Shown: in pieces, positions 40,776 to 47,774 of the stretch
Layout of the letters: each line of letters starts with the position of its first letter
Numbering within the stretch: the first letter of the stretch is position 1
Origin: a virus
Virus record (IMG/VR): IMGVR_UViG_3300033153_005557
Coordinates: 1 to 55,111 of that record
Reading direction: 5' to 3' (one strand)
Length of the DNA stretch: 55,111 nucleotides
The notes under the pieces: model-generated
The model's input: only the letters and a program-made list of their open reading frames with translations
Told to the model about the DNA's origin: nothing
Database searches by the model: none
Position numbers and translations under genes: made by a program

Positions 40776-41447
40776 CTACAATGAACTACTCTCGTTATGT
40801 AACAATTTTTTTTGTACTCGTGTGAAATTCTGTACGATCATATTACCCAATGATGGGTGTAGATCATCTGGGTTTAGTTTATTCCAGTGTATATCCGGAT
40901 ATTCTGTATGACTGAATGTTAGTATTTCCGGAAAAGCAACCAACAACACAATAAATACCGCTTCCGTGCACCAGACGTAGTTTTTCCGCCCCGGTATGAT
41001 TCTTCGTTTGGATATAAATGACAGCACAACACGGCTTGTGTCGTATTTAAAGGGGTTAGGACCGCGGTAGCAGAAACCTGATAACTGTAAATCATTTTTC
41101 CATAGGCTAGAACTAAATATATCATCATAAGTCCAATTTATCATCCCCATCATATCTGCCATCTTGCACGCCTTAGTGAACATATTGCTCTCTTGTTCCA
41201 CAGTTACCCACAACTTAACAGAACACCACCTCTCGGGATGAGAGTATCCGATCATCTTGAACCGAGCACACTTACAGCCATCTTTCAGTGTGGCGGAGAA
41301 AGATATACCTCCGTACCTCTCAGAGAACTGTATCTCTGTGTGTGTTAACTCGCTGCGTAGATTGATTAAGCGGTCCGTCTTTGACTTCTTTTTACCGTAC
41401 AAAGCGGCCATTATTGGGTTATATGAGTGTATTGTTATATACGACAT
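40776..41447 (-). CDS. Permuted papain-like (NlpC/P60-type) hydrolase candidate, 223 aa
   Basis: LRSELTHTEIQFSERYGGIS holds a His in the place of the permuted NlpC/P60 catalytic His, and NYVWCTEAVFIVLLVAF holds a Cys in a WCTE context typical of the nucleophile. Between them is the CARFKMIGYSHPERW segment seen in related phage proteins. These enzymes cleave peptide or amide bonds, often in peptidoglycan. The gene ends the replication operon beside the virion promoter, so it might be a cell-wall or virion-associated hydrolase; its true substrate is unknown. Confidence 0.55.
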   Translation of the reverse strand: MSYITIHSYNPIMAALYGKKKSKTDRLINLRSELTHTEIQFSERYGGISFSATLKDGCKCARFKMIGYSHPERWCSVKLWVTVEQESNMFTKACKMADMMGMINWTYDDIFSSSLWKNDLQLSGFCYRGPNPFKYDTSRVVLSFISKRRIIPGRKNYVWCTEAVFIVLLVAFPEILTFSHTEYPDIHWNKLNPDDLHPSLGNMIVQNFTRVQKKLLHNESSSL

Positions 41448-42223
41448 TCTATAGCTTCCTTTAAATGTTCATTGTTTTCCGCCCACTCTCGGGCATCTTT
41501 GCACTCTACTAACGGCATTATTACGGTTGCTTCGCCCTGGAGCGTCCTGCTTAGCTTGTAAGCTTCTTTTAACCCAAGGCTGTCTTTGTCCCGATCTGCG
41601 ATAATAACGGCTCTACACGTCCCCAGCAGCTTACACAGTATAAACTGACACGTAGACGCTGACGCCCTGCCCACTACGTTATAACCCAAGTCCAGCATTG
41701 CCGCGGTGTCCGACTCTCCCTCGCATATTATGACGGCGGAAGAAGTAACAAACGTTGACGGCAAGTATACACCAAGCCGAGAATGGCGCACACACCACTT
41801 CTTTTCTTGCAGATTTCGTCGCTTTATACCGATCATTTGCCGTTTTGCGTCGTACATAGGAAAGTCCCATGCCCTATCAGACTTGCCAACCCCAAGGCAG
41901 CGTAAGGAGTATACACTAACCTTGAGGTGTCTGGCAAGCGGTAGTAATGCCTGCGAGCTAAAATTTAGCCCTTTGTACACAGACCGAATATGAGCAAAGT
42001 TGGGCTTATACAGTTTGCTCTTTACTACCTTGATTGGCGACGTCATCGCGGATGTTACATCATGGATAAAGCCGCACTTATACGTCTTTATGGCTCCGTG
42101 TTCCACTTTTGTACATAGAACACGCTCACCGTTGTCACTGACCATACAATACTTGATACGGCCGCATACCGGACACGGCATACGTACGGTACAGCGATTG
42201 TAGTTATATCTACCTAATTTCAT
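41435..42223 (-). CDS. Toprim DNA primase, 262 aa
   Basis: The N-terminus has a zinc knuckle (MPCPVCGRIKYC, with later VLCTK and YKCGF), as in phage and bacterial primases that read templates. The Toprim catalytic pattern is AVIICEGESDTAAMLDLG (acidic Glu) and AVIIADRDKDSLGL (the DxD). No helicase motif is fused, so the RecA-like gene at 42980 is its likely partner. It would make primers for host polymerase, since no phage polymerase is visible. Confidence 0.85.
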   Translation of the reverse strand: MKLGRYNYNRCTVRMPCPVCGRIKYCMVSDNGERVLCTKVEHGAIKTYKCGFIHDVTSAMTSPIKVVKSKLYKPNFAHIRSVYKGLNFSSQALLPLARHLKVSVYSLRCLGVGKSDRAWDFPMYDAKRQMIGIKRRNLQEKKWCVRHSRLGVYLPSTFVTSSAVIICEGESDTAAMLDLGYNVVGRASASTCQFILCKLLGTCRAVIIADRDKDSLGLKEAYKLSRTLQGEATVIMPLVECKDAREWAENNEHLKEAIECRI

Positions 42224-42648
42224 GCATATTCCTGTATAGCCATATGCGTTGAAGCATCAGCACTCCAATTCTTTGACGCATTTACGTCAACAACCAGCTT
42301 ATCGTCAACATAAAGGTGTTTATTGCACGCATCCAGCACAAATTTAATAAGATTGTCGATGTCCGGAATCTGTGTATGGAAGTCCGGAGCATTGTCTTTC
42401 ATGAACTTACTATTTTTCCCCGTTCCGTAGTGTCCTTTTGGTCGTGCAAAGTTAAAAGACAAGAAGACTCTGCAAGCAGTGTCAAATGGTTCGAACTTTT
42501 CCGGTAACCTCTGTTTGACCAAAGAAAGGAAAACTGCTTTGTCCTTTGCGGACGGGTCGTACGTCATTGCTTTTCCGCCTCGCATGAATTGCCGATGTCT
42601 TTTTAGCGGCAACGGTTTCCCCGGTATCACCAGTTGTATCTGTTTCAT
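42220..42648 (-). CDS. rusA: RusA-like Holliday junction resolvase, 142 aa
   Basis: Start MKQIQLVIPGKPLPLKRHRQ follows GGAGACAGAG. The RusA core is present: HTQIPDIDNLIKFVLDACNK and VDDKLVVDVNASK supply the conserved Asp residues (PDxDN and the DD pair). RusA-type enzymes cut four-way junctions and can resolve branched DNA before packaging. The start lies within the coding sequence of the upstream zinc-ribbon gene (167-base overlap). Confidence 0.8.
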   Translation of the reverse strand: MKQIQLVIPGKPLPLKRHRQFMRGGKAMTYDPSAKDKAVFLSLVKQRLPEKFEPFDTACRVFLSFNFARPKGHYGTGKNSKFMKDNAPDFHTQIPDIDNLIKFVLDACNKHLYVDDKLVVDVNASKNWSADASTHMAIQEYA

Positions 42649-42787
42649 CTCTGTCTCCAATAAAATTTTCACAGTCGCCGTTTTTGGGATAACGTGATAT
42701 TGCTTTTCCGGTTAATCCACAATATCTGCCATGTCCGTATACCTCAACAAGCTTGCATTTCATACATAATATCATTGATTCAGGCAT
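42482..42787 (-). CDS. Small zinc-ribbon protein, up to 101 aa
   Basis: MPESMILCMKCKLVEVYGHG then YCGLTG and GDCENF give four Cys at ribbon-like spacing in the first 45 residues. The start follows GTGGAGATTGTAG within the preceding gene. The last 55 codons overlap the RusA gene and are low in complexity, so a functional part may be only the first half. DNA-binding accessory to replication is possible; no family recognised. Confidence 0.55.
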   Translation of the reverse strand: MPESMILCMKCKLVEVYGHGRYCGLTGKAISRYPKNGDCENFIGDRDETDTTGDTGETVAAKKTSAIHARRKSNDVRPVRKGQSSFPFFGQTEVTGKVRTI

Positions 42788-42983
42788 CTACAATCTCCAC
42801 TTCTTCCCATGCGGCGAGATGAACAATCTTTCCTGCACTATCGTGGCAGAACGAGTACATTCCGTCAATATGATGGAATTTTATTACCTCACCGGCTGAT
42901 ATAATTGGTGCTGCGGGTGGTATAACCGCTTCTTCGCTTATCACCCTGACATTAGTTTCTTGTGGGACTTCGTATAGTTTCAT
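42780..42983 (-). CDS. Hypothetical protein, 67 aa
   Basis: Begins MKLYEVPQETNVRVISEEAV after AGGGAGAGACA. Contains VIKFHHIDGMYSFCHDSAGK and ends HLAAWEEVEIVDA, the look of a small beta-barrel. It overlaps both the helicase upstream and the zinc-ribbon gene downstream. Its position next to a helicase suggests a replication accessory, but no family is recognised. Confidence 0.6.
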   Translation of the reverse strand: MKLYEVPQETNVRVISEEAVIPPAAPIISAGEVIKFHHIDGMYSFCHDSAGKIVHLAAWEEVEIVDA

Positions 42984-43846
42984 TGTCTCTCCCTTTTAAC
43001 AATCGGACCGTGTTCGGTCATGGTTAAGTTCTTATGTTCAAACGTATACGCCAGCCGTACGCCCTGTCCACGTCCGTTACGGGCCTTAAGAACGTGTATG
43101 GTGCGGTTATGTTCATAGTCTACCGCACCTATTGACGTCTGTACACGGCTTTCTTTCGGTTCATGCCATTCAAGCCAGAGAACACTTTGTGCAAACCGGC
43201 TGTATGAGGCGGAACCAGCCAGAGACGCCATATCCGGTCTGTCACCGATCACCTTTGTTGGGTGTGTCACAAGCAGCATGGAGCATTTATACTTGACCGC
43301 AGCCCGTTTGATTCGTTGCAAAAATACATTTTCTTCAACCCAGGGCTTTCCGTTAACACAAGGAACAGCGGTTATCGGATCAACACAAATGACTCGATAT
43401 CCCTCCTTGGCTCTTGCCTCACACCATCTTGCAACATCACCCAACTCTGGCAATACTTCTGATGTCCACATACTCTTCGCAAATTCGTCGATAAACTCCG
43501 TGTTGTCTTCGATTATGCGGCTTGCCTGCTCGTAGTTCTCGTTGACCCAGGTGATATCAGAGATGCCCGACAAGTCTGATTTCTGAGCAAGTACCCGAAG
43601 TGTATGAAACTCTTTATCCTCTTCTAGCTCGTATACGCACGCTTTTATACCTTCACTGTGCCAGTGTAATAGACATTGCAGTATCATAAAACTCTTTGAA
43701 GCTCCCGGTGTGCCGCACAATAGTGTGGTCGTACCGGGTAGCAATGCCTTGCTGGCATTGGTCAGCACCGTCCACGGGAACGGTATTTCACAATAATCTC
43801 CCGTAGATATGTCTTTTATACGAGCGGAAAGAGATTTTGATATCAT
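42980..43846 (-). CDS. RecA-fold replicative helicase/ATPase, 288 aa
   Basis: Walker A is TTLLCGTPGASKSFM (GTPGASKS); Walker B is YRVICVDPIT; LLVTHPTK and SVLWLEWHEP follow in the order of the DnaB/RepA/KaiC-like RecA superfamily. Length is that of a single RecA domain without the N-terminal DnaB domain. With the primase two genes away it probably forms the phage replisome core. Protein starts after GAAGGACAATAA. Confidence 0.75.
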   Translation of the reverse strand: MISKSLSARIKDISTGDYCEIPFPWTVLTNASKALLPGTTTLLCGTPGASKSFMILQCLLHWHSEGIKACVYELEEDKEFHTLRVLAQKSDLSGISDITWVNENYEQASRIIEDNTEFIDEFAKSMWTSEVLPELGDVARWCEARAKEGYRVICVDPITAVPCVNGKPWVEENVFLQRIKRAAVKYKCSMLLVTHPTKVIGDRPDMASLAGSASYSRFAQSVLWLEWHEPKESRVQTSIGAVDYEHNRTIHVLKARNGRGQGVRLAYTFEHKNLTMTEHGPIVKRERQ

Positions 43847-44487
43847 TTATTGTCCTTCCTGATAGCGGCGAGGGCGTTGGTGGCTATAATATCACAGTCA
43901 CAGAAATCTCCCACACCTCTTTTAGCAAGCCTCTCCAACGCCTTCACCGCCGTCTTGAGCTTTTCGGCCATTACAGATTTGTTAATCTCGCCTTGCAGGT
44001 CTGGATGTGACAGGCCATTTTCTCGGTGGTATAGGACTAGGTTGAGTTTCTTGTTTTCCTCCACCGCCGCGTCGAGCTTGGCTTCAGTAGCCGTCAGTTG
44101 CCCGTGGACTTCATGCCACAACTCGTTTTTAAACTCCCATTGCTCTTTGTATCCCTGTGAAACCAAAGACAGTTCTTCATTAGTCGCCACCGCCGTCTTG
44201 AGTTGGGATTGGAGGGAACGGATGTCTTCCAGCATTTTATAAGCTGTTTTGATATGCGACTTCGCACTGAGTTCATGTGCCTTTATTAAATTGCAATACT
44301 CAAATTCGTATTTTTCTTGAGTACCTTCCATGTTTAGCTCCTTTTCCGCAAGTCTCTTTTTCTGAGACAATTCTATTTCTTCTTTAGTTCTGGCTATTTG
44401 CTCAAGCCAAGAATGCCCACAATGGCGACAGAAAGTGCATGACGCCTCTATCCACCTTAAACATCTATCGCATTGTATCGCTCTCAT
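43843..44487 (-). CDS. Zinc-ribbon coiled-coil protein, 214 aa
   Basis: Start MRAIQCDRCLRWIEASCTFC follows GGAGGTGGACG. Two C-x2-C pairs (CDRC, CRHC) form an N-terminal ribbon, then a long heptad-rich coil (EIELSQKKRLAEKELNMEGT onward, QLTATEAKLDAAVEENKKLN). The C-terminal half resembles phage proteins with an ALERLAKRG...CDIIATNALAAIRK ending. It overlaps the helicase by four bases. Possibly a structural or loading factor; role unknown. Confidence 0.65.
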   Translation of the reverse strand: MRAIQCDRCLRWIEASCTFCRHCGHSWLEQIARTKEEIELSQKKRLAEKELNMEGTQEKYEFEYCNLIKAHELSAKSHIKTAYKMLEDIRSLQSQLKTAVATNEELSLVSQGYKEQWEFKNELWHEVHGQLTATEAKLDAAVEENKKLNLVLYHRENGLSHPDLQGEINKSVMAEKLKTAVKALERLAKRGVGDFCDCDIIATNALAAIRKDNK

Positions 44488-44534
44488 CGTCCACCTCCAC
44501 AAAACGGACATTTTTTACTCTCGGTATTAGGCAT
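44484..44534 (-). CDS. 16-aa CPFCGG mini-ORF
   Basis: ATG at 44532-44534 after AAGGAAATAACA encodes MPNTESKKCPFCGGGR; its TGA overlaps the ATG of the zinc-ribbon coiled-coil gene. CPFCGG is the start of Lar-like zinc ribbons. It could be a leader for coupling, a genuine micropeptide, or the detached beginning of a fuller ribbon. Confidence 0.35.
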   Translation of the reverse strand: MPNTESKKCPFCGGGR

Positions 44535-44536
44535 TG

Positions 44537-44755
44537 TTATTTCCTTTTTGCTTCAATAGTAGCAAAAAATTCTTCGGGTGTCATAATTTTACCCATATAT
44601 TTCACTTCAACCATGTCCACGCCGATTACGGGTTTTGTAAAGACCGGGCGAGAAGCAATGGTGTTTTTTAGGGTTTCTATCCTACTAAGCATATCAGAGA
44701 CAATTTGATCAAACTCGTTGGCGTTTTTGGTTAGCCGTTCCCTAAACCGTTTCAT
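44537..44755 (-). CDS. Hypothetical protein, 72 aa
   Basis: Start MKRFRERLTKNANEFDQIVS follows GGGGGGAGTG and overlaps the end of the upstream gene by 14 bases. A helical, charged N-terminus is followed by FTKPVIGVDMVEVKYMGKIM and a helix ending EEFFATIEAKRK. Function unknown; lies in the replication cluster. Confidence 0.6.
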   Translation of the reverse strand: MKRFRERLTKNANEFDQIVSDMLSRIETLKNTIASRPVFTKPVIGVDMVEVKYMGKIMTPEEFFATIEAKRK

Positions 44756-45173
44756 CACTCCCCCCTTCCCCTGCACACAAACACGCAGCTTTGATATAGT
44801 GGATGGGTTCGCCTGAAATAACAAAATGATACATTGTATATCTCAGCTTTGATGTGAAACTCCACTTAACATACTTTCTTTCAGGGACCATTGACATATA
44901 AACTTCTATCAAGGCGTCACGGAACTTATCGCTACCATACTTCTCCACGCACCAATCTCGCCACTTCATAGCTTCGGGCCATGTGAGGGGGACGGGGTCG
45001 GGTTCAATACAGCCAGCCTTTACTGCCATCGTCTGTTCTGTAATGACGTTACATTTTATACAAAAAAGTTCCCCCGAATAATCGTGTTCCCATAGTTCCG
45101 GTGGGATGAGTATTCTCGCCGCAATCCTCGGCAGGCTTTCTTCTGTGGCTTGGATTATTTGGTCTGGTTTCAT
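44742..45173 (-). CDS. Hypothetical protein with zinc-ribbon-like Cys, 143 aa
   Basis: Start MKPDQIIQATEESLPRIAAR after GAAAGGCCAACACA. A C-x2-C pair (LFCIKCNV) and a later lone Cys (AGCIE) and CLCAG near the end are visible. The middle is Trp- and Tyr-rich (AMKWRDWCVEKYGSDKFRDA). No family recognised; overlaps its downstream neighbour by 14 bases and sits in the replication operon. Confidence 0.6.
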   Translation of the reverse strand: MKPDQIIQATEESLPRIAARILIPPELWEHDYSGELFCIKCNVITEQTMAVKAGCIEPDPVPLTWPEAMKWRDWCVEKYGSDKFRDALIEVYMSMVPERKYVKWSFTSKLRYTMYHFVISGEPIHYIKAACLCAGEGGSDETV

Positions 45174-45544
45174 TGTGTTGGCCTTTCTACTTTTACCATT
45201 ATCGTTCTGCGCCCCCATTCCAACGCCTCTTGGTGAGTGGGAAATAGGAGGTCCAGCTTGTTCCCTTTAATCGCGCCGCCACGGTCTTGACAAACGTATA
45301 CGACGCCGTCTACGGTGAACTTTGTACCAAAGGGATATTTTAGGTCGGCTGCACAGATTAAGCCTTCTGCGGGCACACCAGAGGCCGTTATACCGTCACT
45401 CCATTCACCACAGCAACACGGACCGCTGCAATACGCTGTAATTTCCATTTCTATAACGTTGCTCTGTAATGCTATAAGTGCTATTGGGGCCAATATCAAC
45501 ATACCTAGCCAAAATACCAATCCACTCAAAGGTGTATCATTCAT
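45170..45544 (-). CDS. Membrane-anchored 3D-domain protein (lytic enzyme candidate), 124 aa
   Basis: Start MNDTPLSGLVFWLGMLILAP supplies an N-terminal transmembrane anchor. The remainder has the Asp-rich 3D domain of MltA/RlpA-like fold: MEITAYCSGPCCCGEWSDGI, LICAADLKYPFGTKFTVDG, VCQDRGGAIKGNKLDLLFPT with the conserved Asp, and a closing strand. 3D domains occur in lytic transglycosylases and phage lysins. The anchor could act as a SAR-type signal; the preceding 30-aa membrane protein makes a holin-lysin pair plausible. Extra Cys (CCC) are unusual. Confidence 0.7.
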   Translation of the reverse strand: MNDTPLSGLVFWLGMLILAPIALIALQSNVIEMEITAYCSGPCCCGEWSDGITASGVPAEGLICAADLKYPFGTKFTVDGVVYVCQDRGGAIKGNKLDLLFPTHQEALEWGRRTIMVKVERPTQ

Positions 45545-45633
45545 CTCTTTTTCCTTAAATTCTTTGATATTAACCAACAAAACAGCACATACAGTGCTAT
45601 TAACGCCCAACAGACAATCTTGTCTGTATCCAT
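45541..45633 (-). CDS. 30-aa membrane protein, holin-like
   Basis: ATG at 45631-45633 follows AACAGGAAGGCGT; the stop overlaps the ATG of the 3D-domain gene (ATGA). MDTDKIVCWALIALYVLFCW continues LISKNLRKKR: one transmembrane helix with an acidic N-terminus and basic C-terminus. Size and adjacency to a putative murein enzyme suggest a small holin or anchor. Too short for a firm call. Confidence 0.5.
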   Translation of the reverse strand: MDTDKIVCWALIALYVLFCWLISKNLRKKR

Positions 45634-45658
45634 ACGCCTTCCTGTTACTCAGGGTGTT

Positions 45659-46084
45659 CTATAATAATTCTTTTGCACGTGCCTGGCTGATCGTTTTAGA
45701 CGCCGCCTCCGGTTCCACCGCCTCTTCTATCTCATTCTCCCACTCTGCTCCGTTTAGCCATACGGACGGATGCGGGATGTATTTCTTTAACCCGTCCGCG
45801 GTCGGAGACAACCGACCACCGAATTTAGATTGCAGCTTTACGGCGGTAAGAATGGTCTCAAACAGCCCATTCCCGAATTCTCCCTCCTTATGTAGACGTA
45901 GCCATACCTTCATGGCTCCCTTACGGCCGACATGACGCGTGTAGAGCTTATAAAACACATTAAAGGTAGATTCTACGTCGTCGGGGAGTTTCTTGGTTCT
46001 ACGGGCCTCCAGACGCCTCCAACGATGTATCTCTTTTTTCATTTCGTCGATGGTCATGTCTTCTGGTTTTATCGGTTTAGGCAT
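45659..46084 (-). CDS. Replisome-organiser or helicase-loader-like C-terminal domain protein, 141 aa
   Basis: The chain FNVFYKLYTRHVGRKGAMKV followed by an ILTAVKLQSKFGG segment and YIPHPSVWLNGAEWENEIEE follows the pattern of the C-terminal part of phage replication initiators (helical then YIPHPSTWLNxxxWxDE). It lacks the usual N-terminal winged helix, but an HTH-like gene lies two genes upstream. It may bind helicase for loading. Confidence 0.65.
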   Translation of the reverse strand: MPKPIKPEDMTIDEMKKEIHRWRRLEARRTKKLPDDVESTFNVFYKLYTRHVGRKGAMKVWLRLHKEGEFGNGLFETILTAVKLQSKFGGRLSPTADGLKKYIPHPSVWLNGAEWENEIEEAVEPEAASKTISQARAKELL

Positions 46085-46386
46085 TATGCTATCCGCTTTC
46101 CGTTAACTTTATCATCTGATATATCAAAATATTTACCATAAAACTTTTGTAATCTTTTTACGGTTATAGGCATATAGCTACGATCAAGCTTCGTTTTGCT
46201 CCCGTTAGAGTAATCATCCTGTGACCCAGCAGTTTGAACAAAAGCAGCCCGATGTGAATAAAATACAGCACCACATTTATTACACCGATAAACTATAGCC
46301 ATATTATACGGCATATCTTTTGGGTTATACCACGACATTGAATCAATAGAGCTATAAATCTTACATTTGCACTTAAATGGCCACAT
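46084..46386 (-). CDS. Zinc-ribbon-like protein, 100 aa
   Basis: Starts MWPFKCKCKIYSSIDSMSWY after AAGGACTATATA. Two Cys pairs (CKC at 6-8 and CNKC at about 35-38) suggest a metal site, with a VFYSHRAAF segment next to the second. The C-terminal half is basic (ITVKRLQKFYGKYFDISDDK). Overlaps by one base both neighbours. Unknown. Confidence 0.6.
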   Translation of the reverse strand: MWPFKCKCKIYSSIDSMSWYNPKDMPYNMAIVYRCNKCGAVFYSHRAAFVQTAGSQDDYSNGSKTKLDRSYMPITVKRLQKFYGKYFDISDDKVNGKRIA

Positions 46387-46715
46387 TATATAGTCCTTAT
46401 ATTCTTTTCAGTAATTTTTATACAATGATGCAGTAAACCGGCTCTGTCTAAGTCATACACGCTGTGTGGGTTCGTAAGCCCGAGAAATTTCATTATATCT
46501 GTCATAACCATACCGTATGCCCGTATATACTTAGTATCGTTCTTGCAATACCGTTGGCGTTGAAACTCTTCCGGGTTGTCCAGAAATATTTGTAACCGAC
46601 CCCGCTTATGCAGATCGGAGTACGACTGACGTGTACCACCCCATTTCTCTGCCATCTCTGCCGCGGTCATGCCGTACAGCCTTCTGTACTTTGACGTATG
46701 CTTTTTTATGCCCAT
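46386..46715 (-). CDS. HTH-like DNA-binding protein candidate, 109 aa
   Basis: YGMTAAEMAEKWGGTRQSYS and YGMVMTDIMKFLGLTNPHSV are two helix-turn-helix-like segments of similar layout, each followed by a charged part (DLHKRGRLQIF, DLDRAGLLHHC); the protein may be a duplicated unit. Start follows AGAAAGGACAAACAGT. It leads the block below the non-coding region 46716-47075. Regulator or origin-binding role is an inference. Confidence 0.6.
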   Translation of the reverse strand: MGIKKHTSKYRRLYGMTAAEMAEKWGGTRQSYSDLHKRGRLQIFLDNPEEFQRQRYCKNDTKYIRAYGMVMTDIMKFLGLTNPHSVYDLDRAGLLHHCIKITEKNIRTI

Positions 46716-47075
46716 ACTGTTTGTCCTTTCTTGATAGACCGAGTTTAACTGGGTTAACCCCAGCTACGATATCGAGGCGAAGCCTTTGTATATTGTAACC
46801 AGTAGCAGTTCACAACCAACTCTACCCTCCAGCATTGTTTACCCAGCAAGCAGGACAATTGGTGAGGTTTCACATTACCACCAAAGTCTCGTATGTCCAT
46901 TCGTCAGGAATAGCGTAGTCGTTAGGCTTTTTTCGATATTAACTTTTTATTTTGGTGGAGGCACCCTTGTATCTGGTATCAATTAATAGGGTCTTTTAGT
47001 CTCACGGTAGGCAGGCAAGATAATTAATCGTGTCCACCACGGTAGGGTCTAACCAGAAACCTCCATATTAACTTT
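46716..47075. other. Non-coding region, 360 bases, candidate control or origin region
   Basis: No convincing gene: a 48-codon frame near 46760-46903 (MDIRDFGGNV) lacks a ribosome site, and plus-strand frames lack context. The stretch contains a 13-base direct repeat (ATATTAACTTTTT at 46936-46948 and 47065-47077), a GGGTTAACCC palindrome near 46751-46760 and several CCACC/GGTGG complementary blocks. Its length is unusual for this compact genome, so an origin, packaging signal or structured RNA is possible. Confidence 0.5.
46936..46948. repeat. 13-bp direct repeat, copy 1
   Basis: ATATTAACTTTTT, repeated exactly 129 bases later at 47065-47077. AT-rich direct repeats bounding a non-coding segment could mark a recombination scar or iterated protein sites. 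Confidence 0.45.
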
Positions 47076-47077
47076 TT
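47065..47077. repeat. 13-bp direct repeat, copy 2
   Basis: Second exact copy of ATATTAACTTTTT, overlapping the stop codon of the gene at 47076-47351. Confidence 0.45.
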
Positions 47078-47351
47078 AACCTTTTTTAGTGGCTGCATCT
47101 TCTATAGCAGTCATTACTTGGCGGATACCAATTTCTGTATAGCCACTATATCTATCATAGTAGTCTCGTTCATGTAACAACGGACTTATCAAGTCTTTTA
47201 ACTCTGCCACGGAAAACACTACTTTGTCCATTTCGGTACTGCGAACTGCTTGTAATTTTTCAATTTCAGTATTCGATTCTGCTCTAATTTTGCTTATTAG
47301 AGCATCAATACGAGTTACGATTGTTTTAGGTGCTACCTTCGGTTTTACCAT
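47076..47351 (-). CDS. Hypothetical helical protein, 91 aa
   Basis: Begins MVKPKVAPKTIVTRIDALIS after GAAAGGAATAT. Heptad-like (KIRAESNTEIEKLQAVRSTE), then a second helical part with LLHERDYYDRYSGYTEIGIR. First gene of the operon below the terminator at 47.5 kb; its leader carries a very stable hairpin (47375-47404). Function unknown. Confidence 0.65.
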   Translation of the reverse strand: MVKPKVAPKTIVTRIDALISKIRAESNTEIEKLQAVRSTEMDKVVFSVAELKDLISPLLHERDYYDRYSGYTEIGIRQVMTAIEDAATKKG

Positions 47352-47374
47352 ATATTCCTTTCTTTCTCCCTAAA

Positions 47375-47404
47375 GCCAAGGGCACGCGTGAACGTACCCC
47401 TGGC
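47375..47404 (-). promoter_or_regulatory. Stable 5-prime leader hairpin before the gene at 47351
   Basis: Minus strand GCCAGGGGTACG pairs with CGTGCCCTTGGC (two G-U pairs) around a six-base loop; flanking CTAAA/TTTAG extend it to about 17 pairs with a two-base bulge. It ends about 6 bases before the Shine-Dalgarno region, so it may stabilise the mRNA or control translation. Confidence 0.55.
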
Positions 47405-47423
47405 TCTTTAGAGGAGGTGATAT

Positions 47424-47442
47424 GTTCGGTATTGCACCGAAC
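47424..47442. promoter_or_regulatory. Perfect 7-bp inverted repeat GTTCGGT-attgc-ACCGAAC
   Basis: Lies between the terminator (47466-47507) and the leader hairpin (47375-47404). Symmetry and position suit an operator; an RNA stem is also possible. Confidence 0.4.
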
Positions 47443-47465
47443 GTGTGATAGGAAAATGCATCTGT

Positions 47466-47507
47466 AAAAAAAGCCCGATGTGGCATGTGCGAGACCCCAA
47501 TCGAGCT
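47466..47507 (-). terminator. Rho-independent terminator at the end of the 55-47.6 kb operon
   Basis: Minus strand AGCTCGAT, then a loop, ATCGGGCT followed by seven T in all. The eight-base stem contains one G-U pair and can be extended inside by TGG/CCA. Just upstream another short stem (ACTGGG-acaagatg-CCCAGT) is present at about 47517-47536. A 64-codon frame through this region (47370-47564) lacks a ribosome site and is not called. Confidence 0.75.
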
Positions 47508-47600
47508 AATTTTTAACTGGGCATCTTGTCCCAGTAATATTTTATTGTGATTCGCACATATCATATTACATAATATACACTACATTTTTCGTGATGCAAA

Positions 47601-47753
47601 CTATTTTTTCAAATTTAACAATTTTTCTCGTATTCGTGCCGATTTAGCCGCGTTGTATTTCTCACCTACCTGCGTGTAACAGTCGGAAACCTCGTCTCCG
47701 AGCTGTTTTGCCATACGACGCAGCTTATCTATCGCATTATCATATTGTCCCAT
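47601..47753 (-). CDS. Small helical protein, 50 aa
   Basis: ATG at 47751-47753 follows TATCGGAGATACA. MGQYDNAIDKLRRMAKQLGD then EVSDCYTQVGEKYNAAKSAR and a basic end (IREKLLNLKK): a predicted amphipathic, basic helical protein. It is the last gene before the terminator. Function unknown. Confidence 0.6.
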   Translation of the reverse strand: MGQYDNAIDKLRRMAKQLGDEVSDCYTQVGEKYNAAKSARIREKLLNLKK

Positions 47754-47774
47754 TGTATCTCCGATAAAATTAAT

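Noticed and set aside
40782-40826. Plus-strand GGAGACCTACAATG with a 14-codon frame
   Set aside because: Only 14 codons, opposite the end of a good gene and near a minus-strand terminator; the ribosome-site match is likely chance.
46760-46903. 48-codon frame MDIRDFGGNV... in the long non-coding region
   Set aside because: No ribosome site and Trp/Cys-rich random-like composition; kept as non-coding.
46716-47075. Possible tRNA gene because of TGGTGG/CCACCA-like ends
   Set aside because: No T-loop GTTCRA sequence or four-stem fold could be built around the CCACCA-like sequence.
47370-47564. 64-codon frame through the terminator region
   Set aside because: No Shine-Dalgarno site and it crosses a clear terminator and other dyads; the region is better explained as control sequence.
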